From: Vanrija pseudolonga
Lineage: Eukaryota; Basidiomycota; Tremellomycetes; Trichosporonales; Trichosporonaceae
DNA: 64,000 nt
NCBI RefSeq assembly: GCF_020906515.1
Contig: NC_085849.1
Location: 248,001 to 312,000 of the forward strand
Direction of reading: 5' to 3'
In this document: in pieces, positions 55,675 to 64,000 of the stretch
Layout of the letters: the number at the start of each line of letters is the position of its first letter
How positions within the stretch are numbered: the stretch's first letter is position 1
Made by a program: the position numbers and the translations under genes
The notes under the pieces: model-generated
Databases searched by the model: none
What the model was told of the DNA's origin: nothing
The model's input: only the letters and a program-made list of their open reading frames with translations

Positions 55675-56421
55675 ATGTGCGACGCAGAGGGCTATCTCAT
55701 CCCATTCACGAGCGCCGCGTACCCGATAGACGTCAAGCTGCTCCCCGACCGCGCGGGCAACGTCACCACCGTCACTCATGACTTTCAGCCCCATGATCTC
55801 GACATCGACGTCCATCGCTCCTTCTCCCAGGCGGACAAGTACCAGGGCCTACTCAAGGCGCACTTTGACGGGGTGCACGAGAAGTGGAAGCAGTTCTGTT
55901 CGCAGATGGTCGTTCCGCGGGCCAAGGTGACCAGAAAGCCACGGGCCCCGCCGACGCCGTCGCCCGAGGCCGTCGAGGTCCCGGTGTCGCCCAGAGCCAG
56001 CGGCACCTCAAGCTCAGCCGATACCGTTGTACCAGTTCCCCTCGCTACACCCCCCATGCCCACGCTCAGCTCGATGCTCGACGAGATCGAGGGCTGGCTC
56101 AACCAGGTTCACTTCCTCCTCCCGACCTATCGCGAACTCGACAGGCGCGTAGCCACGACATGGACCGATCTCCAGAGACTCGTCGCGCACCGTCTCCAGA
56201 CCTACGCCGACTTCGTCTTCTACCACAACGAGGTCATCCGCATCGGCAAGCGTGACGCCCACGACCACGCGCTGGCATACGTTCTTGGTCGCCTGCGCGA
56301 CGCCGCCGAGCAGCTCAAGGAGGCGGACCGTTTCCCTAGGGGAAGGATCCAGTACACCTACGCCGGCTTCCTCGTTGCGATCGACAAGTTTAGGAAGGAC
56401 TTGCACGAGAAGCCATGGTGA
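55675..56421 (+). CDS. Lineage-specific helical family protein, YHN subgroup
   Basis: Intronless, 248 aa, starting MCDAEGYLIPFTSAAYPIDV. Order: beta-like VKLLPDRAGNVTTVTHDF, YQGLLKAHFDGVHEKWKQFC (family W helix), a basic Pro/Ser linker, LDEIEGWLNQVHFLLPTYRE, then YADFVFYHNEVIRIGKRDAH and helical LAYVLGRLRDAAEQLKEADR. Very close in plan to the copy at 54284. No targeting signal. Confidence 0.78.
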   Translation: MCDAEGYLIPFTSAAYPIDVKLLPDRAGNVTTVTHDFQPHDLDIDVHRSFSQADKYQGLLKAHFDGVHEKWKQFCSQMVVPRAKVTRKPRAPPTPSPEAVEVPVSPRASGTSSSADTVVPVPLATPPMPTLSSMLDEIEGWLNQVHFLLPTYRELDRRVATTWTDLQRLVAHRLQTYADFVFYHNEVIRIGKRDAHDHALAYVLGRLRDAAEQLKEADRFPRGRIQYTYAGFLVAIDKFRKDLHEKPW

Positions 56422-56504
56422 AGGTGGGTAACTGCCGATGAGTGCCGCTGACGACCAGTTCTTGCAGCAATGTCACATGTCCATGCATATTCCTGTCATA
56501 CTCC

Positions 56505-58180
56505 TCACGCCCGAGCCTGCTCTTCAGCGACGGCCTCAGCACCAGCCTCCTCGAGCGCCTGGACGAGCTGGGTAATGATCTCGCTCGTGGTACGCGTGTT
56601 GATGACGATGCGGAAGTACTTGCCTTCTGGGCCGGGGGCATAGTCGATCATCCAGCCGCGCACTTTGAGCTTGCGGGCAACCTCTGCGGTACGGGCCGTC
56701 ATGAGCGCGCTGTCGACAAGGCCCTTCTCGGGGTGGTAGTAGAAGCAGACCTTGGCGTGAGCATCACACTAACGTCTGTACTAACCTGAAGGCAGGGCAA
56801 TGGCTTCTCTGACACGATCTTGAAGATCTCTGGCTTGCTCTCGAGCGCCGCGTAGAACTCCTCGGCGTTGGCGAATGCCTGGTCAACCGCCCGCTCGTAG
56901 TACTCCACGCCGTAGTACTGCAGCGAAAGGAACAGCTTCAAGCTGTCACCACGGCGGCCACACTGCGGCGTGAGATCGGCGAGGTCGTATATCTCCAATG
57001 GGGCATCTGGGTCCTCACTAGCCGCCGTATGGAACAGGCTATAGGTATCAGCAAAGGCCCCAACTCTCCGCACTCACTATCCCGCAGGCAGCGTGAACGC
57101 CTTCCACGCTTGCCGCAGATCACGGAAGAGCAAGAAGCTGCTGGTGAGGGGCACGCCGAGCATCTTGTGGGGCGTGATGGCGATCGAGTCGGCCAGCTCG
57201 GCGCCCTTGAGGCGCTTCTCGCGCAGTGTCTTGGAGAAGACGACGTTACCGCCCCAAGAGCCGTCGATGTGCAGCCACAAGTTGTGACGCTTGCACACGG
57301 CGCTGATCTCGGCGAAGGGGTCATACGCGCCAAACACCGTCGTGCCAGCCGTCGCATTGACGTAGAACGGCGTCTCACCCTTGGCCTTGGACTCGATGAC
57401 GACACGCTCCAGCTCGGCGACGTTGATCCGCCCGTCCGCGTCGACGGGCACAGGCAGCACGGCGTCGCTGCCCATGCCGAACATCTGCGCGGCCTTCTCG
57501 ACGCTATAGTGACCCGCGGCCGAGGTCAGAAGACGGAACCTGTAGCTACCGTTGCCTGATGCCTTGGTCTCGGGGTACAGCGTGTTGCGGGCCACGACGA
57601 TGGACGACGAGTTGGACGCCGAGCCTCCAGGCTGCGAGAAGCCGCCGATGTGCGGGCCTGGGAGACCGAAAAGCTGCGCGAGGAACACGGTCGTCGCCTT
57701 CTCGACGAGGGTGAGCACTGGCGAGGTGTTGTAGACGTGCGCATTGGTGTTGAGGATGGAGAGCAAGAGGTCGGCCGCGATGCCGATCTGGGACATCAGA
57801 CATGTTGCTCGAGCTCACTCACGGGGTTGGTGGACGCGTAAAGCTTATCCAAGAATCCAGCATCCCAAGTGTTCACGCTCCACTTGAGCACCTTGTCGAC
57901 CTGTTCCTTGAATCCATCCTGCCCTCCTCCTTGAGCAGGAAACTTGATGTCGAGGACCTTGCCCAGCGCGTGCGGGTCCAATGACGGGGCAATCTGGTAC
58001 TGGGCCTGACCGGTCGCCGACGCACTCCCATTCGACTGCCGGCCTGGGGCTTTGGAGTTGTCCGCGGCAGTGATGAAGGGAAGCGCGAGGGACTGGACGA
58101 CGTCGAGGAGCTGGCAGGTCAGCGATGTTCGTCGGGTAGCTTACCTCGTGGAGCTCTTGCGCTCGGGGAGAGTAGGACAT
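56505..58180 (-). CDS. Group II PLP-dependent amino-acid decarboxylase (glutamate/cysteine-sulfinate decarboxylase-like)
   Basis: Removes the alpha-carboxyl group of an amino acid using PLP. Starts at 58180 (MSYSPRAQELHE) and runs through short introns to 56505; about 500 aa. Blocks: WSVNTWDAGFLDKLYASTNP, then IGIAADLLLSILNTNAHVYN, GGFSQPGGSASNSSSIVVAR, the histidine region LLTSAAGHYSVEKAAQMFGM, NATAGTTVFGAYDP, LHIDGSWGGNVVFS, and the PLP lysine in ITPHKMLGVPLTSSFLLF near residue 316. The closest general match is the GAD65/CSAD/aspartate-1-decarboxylase branch rather than plant-type or yeast Gad1. Substrate (glutamate, cysteine sulfinate or aspartate) cannot be settled from sequence. It interrupts block 2 of the helical family, on the opposite strand. 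Confidence 0.88.
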
Positions 58181-58823
58181 GCTAGGCTGGGAATGAGAGA
58201 CGTATCGGCGATTTACCACAATAGAGAGGCGGTCGTGGGGAATATTGATATCAGGCGATAACAATGCAGTCAAGACTGATGAGATGAGTGAGTTGCACGT
58301 TGCGACAGTGGACGGTTCGGTGTTAACCTCGTTTACGATCACGACGTTGGGGGCTCTTTGTCGGCAAGATCCGACGGAAAAGCCTCGGCCGGACAAGGCC
58401 GACGATTGTTGACACTTGTCGAGGCAGCGAGGCGGTCCGTCATTGTGATTGCCTTCAGCGGCTGTCAGGCTTTGTTTGTGCAAGCAATATGTTCTAAATC
58501 ATGAACTACCGTCCTCTGCGTGTAAGGAACGATCGTGGAGCTGAGGATTGTTGTTGTCTGGATCAGTGATAGCTCGGCAACTGGTGAAAGGCCGTTGTGG
58601 GCCCAGGGACCAGACTGTGGTGTGTGTGCTCGAGCTATGATGCCCTCGCTGGACTGCACTGACTTAATGTGACGTTTGACACGCCGTCTCTCTCGCACAT
58701 CGAGGGATGATTCTTCAGAGATCAACATATCTTAACAGTGGTCCGACATTCTGTCTCTCCTTTCATTCACCACCCTTCCCCAAGACACCCCAGCCCCTTC
58801 CAACCATCCCAACCAATCCCACC
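58181..58823. other. Divergent intergenic region, no supported gene
   Basis: Shared upstream region of the decarboxylase (minus) and the next family member (plus). Nothing coding seen. Confidence 0.45.
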
Positions 58824-59815
58824 ATGACGTCCGGCCACGCTTCGTCGTCCTCGTCGTCTGCCCACGCTTCTTCGTCCGCGCTATCTACAAACACTGCGTC
58901 CGGCTCGGTTTCGACTACCCTCCCCTCCCCTTTCGCGTCATCCCAAACGCACCCGACGACCCACGATACGCCTGGCGCGCTGACCTACGCGGTCTGGGTG
59001 CCCAACCTTCTCGCCATGAACGGCCGCGCGACCAGTGCCTGATGACGGTTCCCGTGATTCGAGACACCTCCCTCAAGAGCACGGTCACCAACTATGGCGT
59101 TCCCACCATTTCTCTTCGCACTGAGGCGACCTATGACCGTATTCTTATAGAACTCGACAGGTGGCAGGAGGACTGCGCCAAGCCCCCACGCCGAGGTGCG
59201 GTCAAGGTCACTCGCGGCCCATCGCGTGACCCCACCATTGTCAATCCCATCATCAAGGATGCACGCACCCTACTTGTGCAACTCAAGCTCACTGTACTGG
59301 GGCTTGCAGTGGTGAAGCCAAGTGAAGGGCTCAGGGAAGACTTCTACCGCGCCGCAAAGACAGCAAAGGTTGGCACTGCTGCCGTCCAGCTAGGGCTCGA
59401 AATTGAGGACCCCAGCAACTATGAGACGCAGCTCGACGCCCAAGAATGGGACCGCCCTTTGGAGGTCATCGATCACACAACTCAACTCACGATGACTCCA
59501 ATCCACCACTACTTCCGCAAGCAGCACTTCGAGAAGCTGAAGGCGTGTTTCGGCAGCCTCCTGGAGCAGAGGAATGCCCTCGCCGGGTACTTTCGCGATC
59601 TGGCGCTCATCCTCGACAGGGAGGCGGCGCCATTCAAGGACGCCATGGAGGAGATGATTTCGCACCCGTTTGACCCCGTGATCGATGGCAGGAACTACTT
59701 CATCGACGACATCTGTACCGGAGTGGAGGTGGTAACCGATGTCGACAGCGTGTCCGCAGAAGGTCAGGAGGAAACGGGCAGCGACCACCGGGCGGGGAGT
59801 GGCAGTCAGCATTAG
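58824..59815 (+). pseudogene. Lineage-specific helical family gene with a frame break (or an unresolved intron)
   Basis: Two overlapping frames share a stop/start at TGATG: 58824-59042 (72 aa, Ser/Ala-rich leader, ends LTYAVWVPNLLAMNGRATSA) and 59042-59815 (257 aa, starts MTVPVIRDTSLKSTV). Aligned with the gene at 60288, LTYAVWVPN matches TAFVVYRPD and VTNYGVP matches VDKYGVP, so both frames belong to one protein. A one-base shift near 59030-59045 is the simplest cause. The main part keeps YDRILIELDRWQEDCAKPPR (family W helix), LREDFYRAAKTAK and LEQRNALAGYFRDLALILDR (A-x-R motif). It may be a damaged copy, a sequencing error, or a gene translated from ATG 59042. Confidence 0.62.
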
Positions 59816-60287
59816 TTCCAGAGCATGTATTTGTGTAGCTATTGACGTGGAAACAATAGGAGCCAGGGCGCAGTGCGAGGAGGGGATGTGTTGGGGGATT
59901 GCGACGGCGTGACCGCCGCAACGCCGCCGCCACACACACACACACCATCCTCGAGGCATCCAGCACTGGCGTGTGTGTCGGCGTCGGTGCCCTTTTATCA
60001 CCACCAACAAGTGGTGCGAAGTGATGCCCCATGCACTGCCCCCCGTTCGCGCAGACAGAGTGGCCCACACACCCGGCGATACAAATTCCCTTTGCACGCA
60101 ACCGACTCTCAACATTCGATTCCTCTCACCAAACATCCTCCAACCCACCCACCAACACACCCAACCAACACACCCAGCCAACCAACACTCGTAACATGTC
60201 TCCTATTTTCGTCCCCACCCATGTCGACGACCAGGCCGCCTCGTACGGAATTACCGACGAGTACCCAACGGCCCCCCTCCCATCCTC
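59816..60287. other. Intergenic region, no supported gene
   Basis: Contains a CA microsatellite at about 59932-59944. An ATG at 60196 (MSPIFVPTHVDDQAASYG) opens a frame that could be the true N-terminus of the next gene but is out of frame with it. Confidence 0.45.
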
Positions 60288-61091
60288 ATGGAGCCCGCGT
60301 CCACCGCCTTTGTCGTCTACCGCCCGGACATCCGCGCGGGCGAGCGCCAGGTGTTCACCGCCGCCGTACCGACCGAGCTCGACCGCAAGCTCACCCCCGC
60401 GGTGGACAAGTACGGCGTCCCCAAGCCCCCCGCCCAGCTCCTCGAGAGCTTCGAGGCCCTCAAGCTCTCGCTCCGTATCTGGAGCGACGTCACTGCCGCG
60501 CACAACACCGTCCGGCAGAACATTCTCGAGCAGCTCGGCCGCTCGACCATTCCGGCCCTCGGTCCCAAGCTCAAGGACCTGAAGAGCTTTGTGCAGCAGC
60601 TCGAGTACACCCTCAAGTCGCTGGCCATCACTCGCCAGTCGGAAGTCGGCCACCGTGACGCCTTCTACCGCGCGGTGGCGATCGCCTCCTGCGGTCACAC
60701 GGGCAAGCGCACCGACTCCGGTGCACCACTTCCTCTTTGTGAGGTGTACAAGAGTGATGGCTACGGCAAGGGAGACGGCGTTGTCGAGGCCCTTACCCTC
60801 GATGACCAGCTCGCGCTTTCGGTCATCTACTACATGTTCCTCGAGGTCGACCTCGAGCGCATTGTCGACCGGTGCCCAGCGATCATCACGCAGAGGCCCG
60901 AGGTTGCCTCACTCATCAAGAGACTCAACGACGCGTTCACCCTTGCCTCCCGTCCTTTCAAGCCCACGATCTTCAACACCCACACCCGCAACGTTCCGAA
61001 GCACCGCCACAGGCTTGCCGACAGCCTCATGGGGGACGCCGTCCTTAATGGCAAGACTTACGTGCGAGTGGTGACGGGGGAGTGCGATTAG
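60288..61091 (+). CDS. Lineage-specific helical family protein
   Basis: 267 aa from ATG 60288 (MEPASTAFVVYRPDIRAGER). Beta-like start, then LESFEALKLSLRIWSDVTAA (family W helix), LKDLKSFVQQLEYTLKSLAI, HRDAFYRAVAIAS and IITQRPEVASLIKRLNDAFT. Closest relative is the neighbour at 59042 (LREDFYRAAKTAK, LEQRNALAGYFRD). The start is uncertain: the upstream frame from 60196 has a protein-like N-terminus (DDQAASYGITDEYPTAP) and is offset by one frame across a C-rich run near 60270. Confidence 0.72.
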   Translation: MEPASTAFVVYRPDIRAGERQVFTAAVPTELDRKLTPAVDKYGVPKPPAQLLESFEALKLSLRIWSDVTAAHNTVRQNILEQLGRSTIPALGPKLKDLKSFVQQLEYTLKSLAITRQSEVGHRDAFYRAVAIASCGHTGKRTDSGAPLPLCEVYKSDGYGKGDGVVEALTLDDQLALSVIYYMFLEVDLERIVDRCPAIITQRPEVASLIKRLNDAFTLASRPFKPTIFNTHTRNVPKHRHRLADSLMGDAVLNGKTYVRVVTGECD

Positions 61092-61562
61092 TCGAAGGGC
61101 TGTGTTGTTTAGAAGTCATCATATGCATTGTAGCTGTCATCTGAACTGATGGGAAAGCCTGGAAATGGCAGCAAGCTGGCTACTAATCATTTTCGTCTTG
61201 TTGAACGATGAGCGATTAGCATTTGTAATAGCGACAAATATCTATCAATAATAGTTTGTAATAATCATCACTGACACAATGGTGTCAACAAGCCAATGTG
61301 GCACCAGAGCTTGCGTATCCTTTGTTGACTGCGTGATCCCAAGACGGACTGATGGTTCATGAGTCGTGTTTGAATCTCTCGAGCATCAGTGGGTGATGGC
61401 CCTCGGCCGCTGAGGATACATATCACCCTCTCCATCCCCATCAACCTCATCTCTTCCCTTGTCTCTCACCTCCCCATTCTCATCTGCGTTCGTCTCTTCT
61501 CCGCACCAACAGGTACGCCTCTAGCCTTCTACCACAACGGCACCCAACTGAATCTCCTAGGC
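61092..61562. other. Intergenic region, no supported gene
   Basis: A/T-richer than average (61190-61270). The frame of the next gene extends upstream to 61389 but that part is hydrophobic and unlike its relatives. Confidence 0.45.
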
Positions 61563-62630
61563 ATGCCGATTCGCCGCCAAGCAACCCCACTCCCAACCCC
61601 CGGAGGAAACGGCTTCGGCCAGCACCTTCAACAAGCCGACAAAAACAAGCCTGTCAAGATTCCCTCCGACTTTGGCCGCTTGCCCATCATTCCCAAGCGA
61701 ACCCACCATACCCGCCCACCCATTGTTGTCCCCAAGCGAGAGCGGTCGCCGAGCGACATCACTCTCCACCCAAGGAACCACTCTGCTCCGCCCCTCTCTA
61801 CCCCCAACTACTTCTCCCGCACGCAGCCGAATGGTGCCCTCGAACTGGTTTTCTCGCTGCCTGCTTGGCCGCCTGCCCAGCCTGGCCAGTGGAACCGCCA
61901 GATCCACCGCGTAGAGGTGCCAGCCCTCACCCTAGCCGACGTACATGCCCACATGCCGGCGAGCTACCCGCTGCTGCTGCTCAACATCTGCAAGGAGTTT
62001 GAGACGTGGTACCACCATATACAAGGCCTGGCTATCAAGAAGGACATTCTTCCGTTGGCCGAGAAAACGCTCACCGGCATCAACTCCCTGGTTGATCGGT
62101 TGGAGTGGATCCACACCGTATGCGCCCAGATCAGAGAGGGTAATAGGCGTATCGCCAAGGTCATGGCCAACGCCTTGGCTGGCACCGACAAGAATGGCCC
62201 GCGTGCCAACATCTATGACGGGAACAAGTTGCACCGCGACGCCGTCGCCACACCTCTCCCCGAGGTGTACGACGACATCGACAACGTGATTGCCGAGCGA
62301 CTGGTGACGGCAGGCTTCCTCTTTGACGGAGCTCATGAGCTGCTCAGGAACTTCGTCAAGACAGCCCGGGGCGTTCCCAACGACCTCCTCTGCCAGGAGT
62401 TTGTTGAGGATAGCCAACCCATGTTTGACAGCGTCAATGCGCTCTGTGGGTATATCAAAGACTGGTCAAAGCCCCTTCATGAACGCATATTGGAGATTAA
62501 GTTGCTTGACGTGAGTTGGAGATGTATGTATGAAGCATGTAAGCTAACGACCCTCAAGGTTAGCGACGCCGATATCGACGCCTATTGGGAAACCCGCGCC
62601 AACACAAGTATCGAGTGTCTCAGCATCTAG
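61563..62630 (+). CDS. Lineage-specific helical family protein with Pro-rich leader
   Basis: From ATG 61563 (MPIRRQATPLPTPGGNGFGQ). A 48-nt segment at 62511-62558 (starts GTGAGTTGG, contains GCTAACGAC, ends CTCAAG) looks like an intron whose length is a multiple of three, so the frame stays open either way; spliced length 339 aa, unspliced 355. The leader to about residue 75 is basic and Pro-rich. Then beta-like GALELVFSLPAWPP, LLLLNICKEFETWYHHIQGL (family W helix), LVDRLEWIHTVCAQIREGNR, and a C-terminal helical part (FDGAHELLRNFVKTARGVPN). The A-x-R motif is not clear. Confidence 0.7.
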   Translation: MPIRRQATPLPTPGGNGFGQHLQQADKNKPVKIPSDFGRLPIIPKRTHHTRPPIVVPKRERSPSDITLHPRNHSAPPLSTPNYFSRTQPNGALELVFSLPAWPPAQPGQWNRQIHRVEVPALTLADVHAHMPASYPLLLLNICKEFETWYHHIQGLAIKKDILPLAEKTLTGINSLVDRLEWIHTVCAQIREGNRRIAKVMANALAGTDKNGPRANIYDGNKLHRDAVATPLPEVYDDIDNVIAERLVTAGFLFDGAHELLRNFVKTARGVPNDLLCQEFVEDSQPMFDSVNALCGYIKDWSKPLHERILEIKLLDVSWRCMYEACKLTTLKVSDADIDAYWETRANTSIECLSI

Positions 62631-63696
62631 ACTATGGCCCTCCTGTCTTGTGCAAACAACCAGTCCAGTTGCCGTACAGAGACCCCGTCCCGTTCAGATG
62701 TCATAACTTGTTCCGCAGAATAGCTTCCCTACATGGCCGGTGCATGTTCTCTGATGTATGCCCGTTTCGAGCTGAGGGTGATTTGATTATTTTTCGATCA
62801 TTTTTGTTGAATTTGTGTGCCGCCTAATAACGAGCCGCGATTTGATCTGCGTACTTCAGCTAGGGAGGCAACAGACGGGTCAGAACATTTTGACAGCTGG
62901 AGGCGCATGCTTATGCTGGCGGTTGAGAATGAGTGACCGGGACCAGTCTGCCGGGGCGTGGGATGTGCGCACGCCCCTTCGACGCCATCCACCCACTCAA
63001 CTGCCAATCTGAATGCACATGGCGTTGTGTATCTGTCAGGAATGTGTACAGAGCATGCACACCTATAGGGGTTTGAATGATGCCGGGGTGAACGAAGCGG
63101 TGTCGGACGAAGCGGAGTGGTGTAGCCGCTCTGACGGACGGATTGTGCGCCGCCGTCACACTCCTGCTTTGTTTGCTACTTTAGCCCACACCAAGGAATG
63201 GCAAGTGTTAGCCGATCTCCAAAGATTGAAAGATAACGCCCTGGCGGTTTACTCAATTACTCACCTCTACTTCTTCTGTCTCTGTTGCTAGGAGTCACCC
63301 GAGAGTGATGCGATTCATCTGGGCGAACAACGCCTTTCCCCTGTTCGCTGTTGTGCTGCTGCTCTCACTTCGTCGTCTCTTTATTGACTAAGTAGGTGCC
63401 TGGGTGGCCACTGTGGCCATGAGAAGTCAGTCAGGACAAACGTCTCGACACACCCATAGACGTTATGCGGAAAGGCACATCTGTGTCAGTCACGTCAGGC
63501 CTGTGCATTGATGTGTATCCTCAAGGCAGGAGTGCGTCACAGGCGCTTCCTCATCACTGGAATGGGCTCTGTTGACACCTGCGGGCGGTAATCAAGTTGA
63601 TCCACACGATATACCCCCCACATCCTGTGTTCTCAACTTCATACTTGTCTTCACTTCCCATACCACACTTCCTACACCGCACTTGTAACACACACC
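62631..63696. other. Intergenic region, no supported gene
   Basis: About 1 kb with no gene seen on either strand. Confidence 0.45.
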
Positions 63697-64000
63697 ATGA
63701 GGCGCTTCAAGCACAACCCGCAGGCCGACACCCACCGCCACATGCTCCCCATCGAGCTCGTCAACCCCCTTTTCCACGAGAACCCCGAGTACCTCAAAGA
63801 TAAGTGGAGGCCCGGACGACGCTCCTTCCTTTCCACGACCGACACGGCAGTCGGCACGCCGCACCCAGTCAAGTCGTGGTCTCCAGGACCCAAGGGCGTT
63901 TATGCCCTGCGCGTCCCATGGTGGTACGAAACCGACTTCTACCTCCAACACATCCACATGGAGGTGGACCTGAGCGGCTTCGGAGCGACCCAGTGGCTCC
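63697..64000 (+). CDS. Hypothetical protein, cut by the window end; likely another family member
   Basis: Open from ATG 63697 to the window edge (101 codons). Starts MRRFKHNPQADTHRHMLPIE, later VYALRVPWWYETDFYLQHIH. The beta-like start region and its place in the same-strand array suggest a further member of the helical family, but the diagnostic helices would lie beyond the window. Confidence 0.5.
   Translation, partial: MRRFKHNPQADTHRHMLPIELVNPLFHENPEYLKDKWRPGRRSFLSTTDTAVGTPHPVKSWSPGPKGVYALRVPWWYETDFYLQHIHMEVDLSGFGATQWL

Noticed and set aside
1-64000. CRISPR arrays, insertion sequences, LTR or other virus-like elements
   Set aside because: No regularly spaced direct repeats, transposase, reverse transcriptase, integrase or long terminal repeats were seen.

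Overview
The window looks like nuclear DNA of a GC-rich, gene-dense basidiomycete yeast, most likely Tremellomycetes and perhaps a Trichosporonales relative. This is inferred from introns of mostly 34-70 nt with GTGAGT-type donors, CTGAC/CTAAC branch sites close to a CAG acceptor, intron-bearing tRNA genes, a Zn2Cys6 regulator and an AzgA purine permease. No prokaryotic, organellar or viral features were seen, and no transposon was recognised. Gene models were spliced by eye; for most multi-exon genes the exon lengths sum to a multiple of three.

Layout. 1-29 kb is mostly ordinary housekeeping and accessory genes: a P-type cation ATPase of Na,K-ATPase-like type, two small multi-exon unknowns, a LURP-one-related protein, an AN1 zinc-finger/APH-kinase fusion, a short-chain dehydrogenase, a pair of tandem unknown paralogues (13.8-17.0 kb), threonine aldolase, tRNA-Tyr, a zinc-cluster transcription factor and a single-pass membrane protein of surface-sensor shape. 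44-49 kb holds an AzgA purine transporter and an acyl-CoA synthetase-like enzyme. A group II PLP decarboxylase lies at 56.5-58.2 kb. tRNA-Asp and tRNA-Arg sit at 38.3-38.6 kb and tRNA-Glu at 55.2 kb.

Most of the rest (19.2-20.0, 30-43.4 and 53-64 kb) is taken up by about 16 small, very divergent, cytosolic-looking genes of unknown function. I read at least eleven of them as one family. Each has an N-terminal beta-like stretch, a helix with an L-x3-F-x6-W(K)-type pattern, often a low-complexity linker, and a C-terminal helix starting with an A-[EQKHR]-R-[DNST]-A-like motif. Block 1 (30-40 kb) has all members on the minus strand and block 2 (53-64 kb) all on the plus strand. Some copies carry a premature stop, a frame break or a coding minisatellite, as expected of a fast-turnover family.

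A second, unrelated tandem family of four small genes (49.1-52.25 kb) shares one intron position and phase; one copy uses a GC-AG intron. These two families are the best candidates for undescribed biology here.
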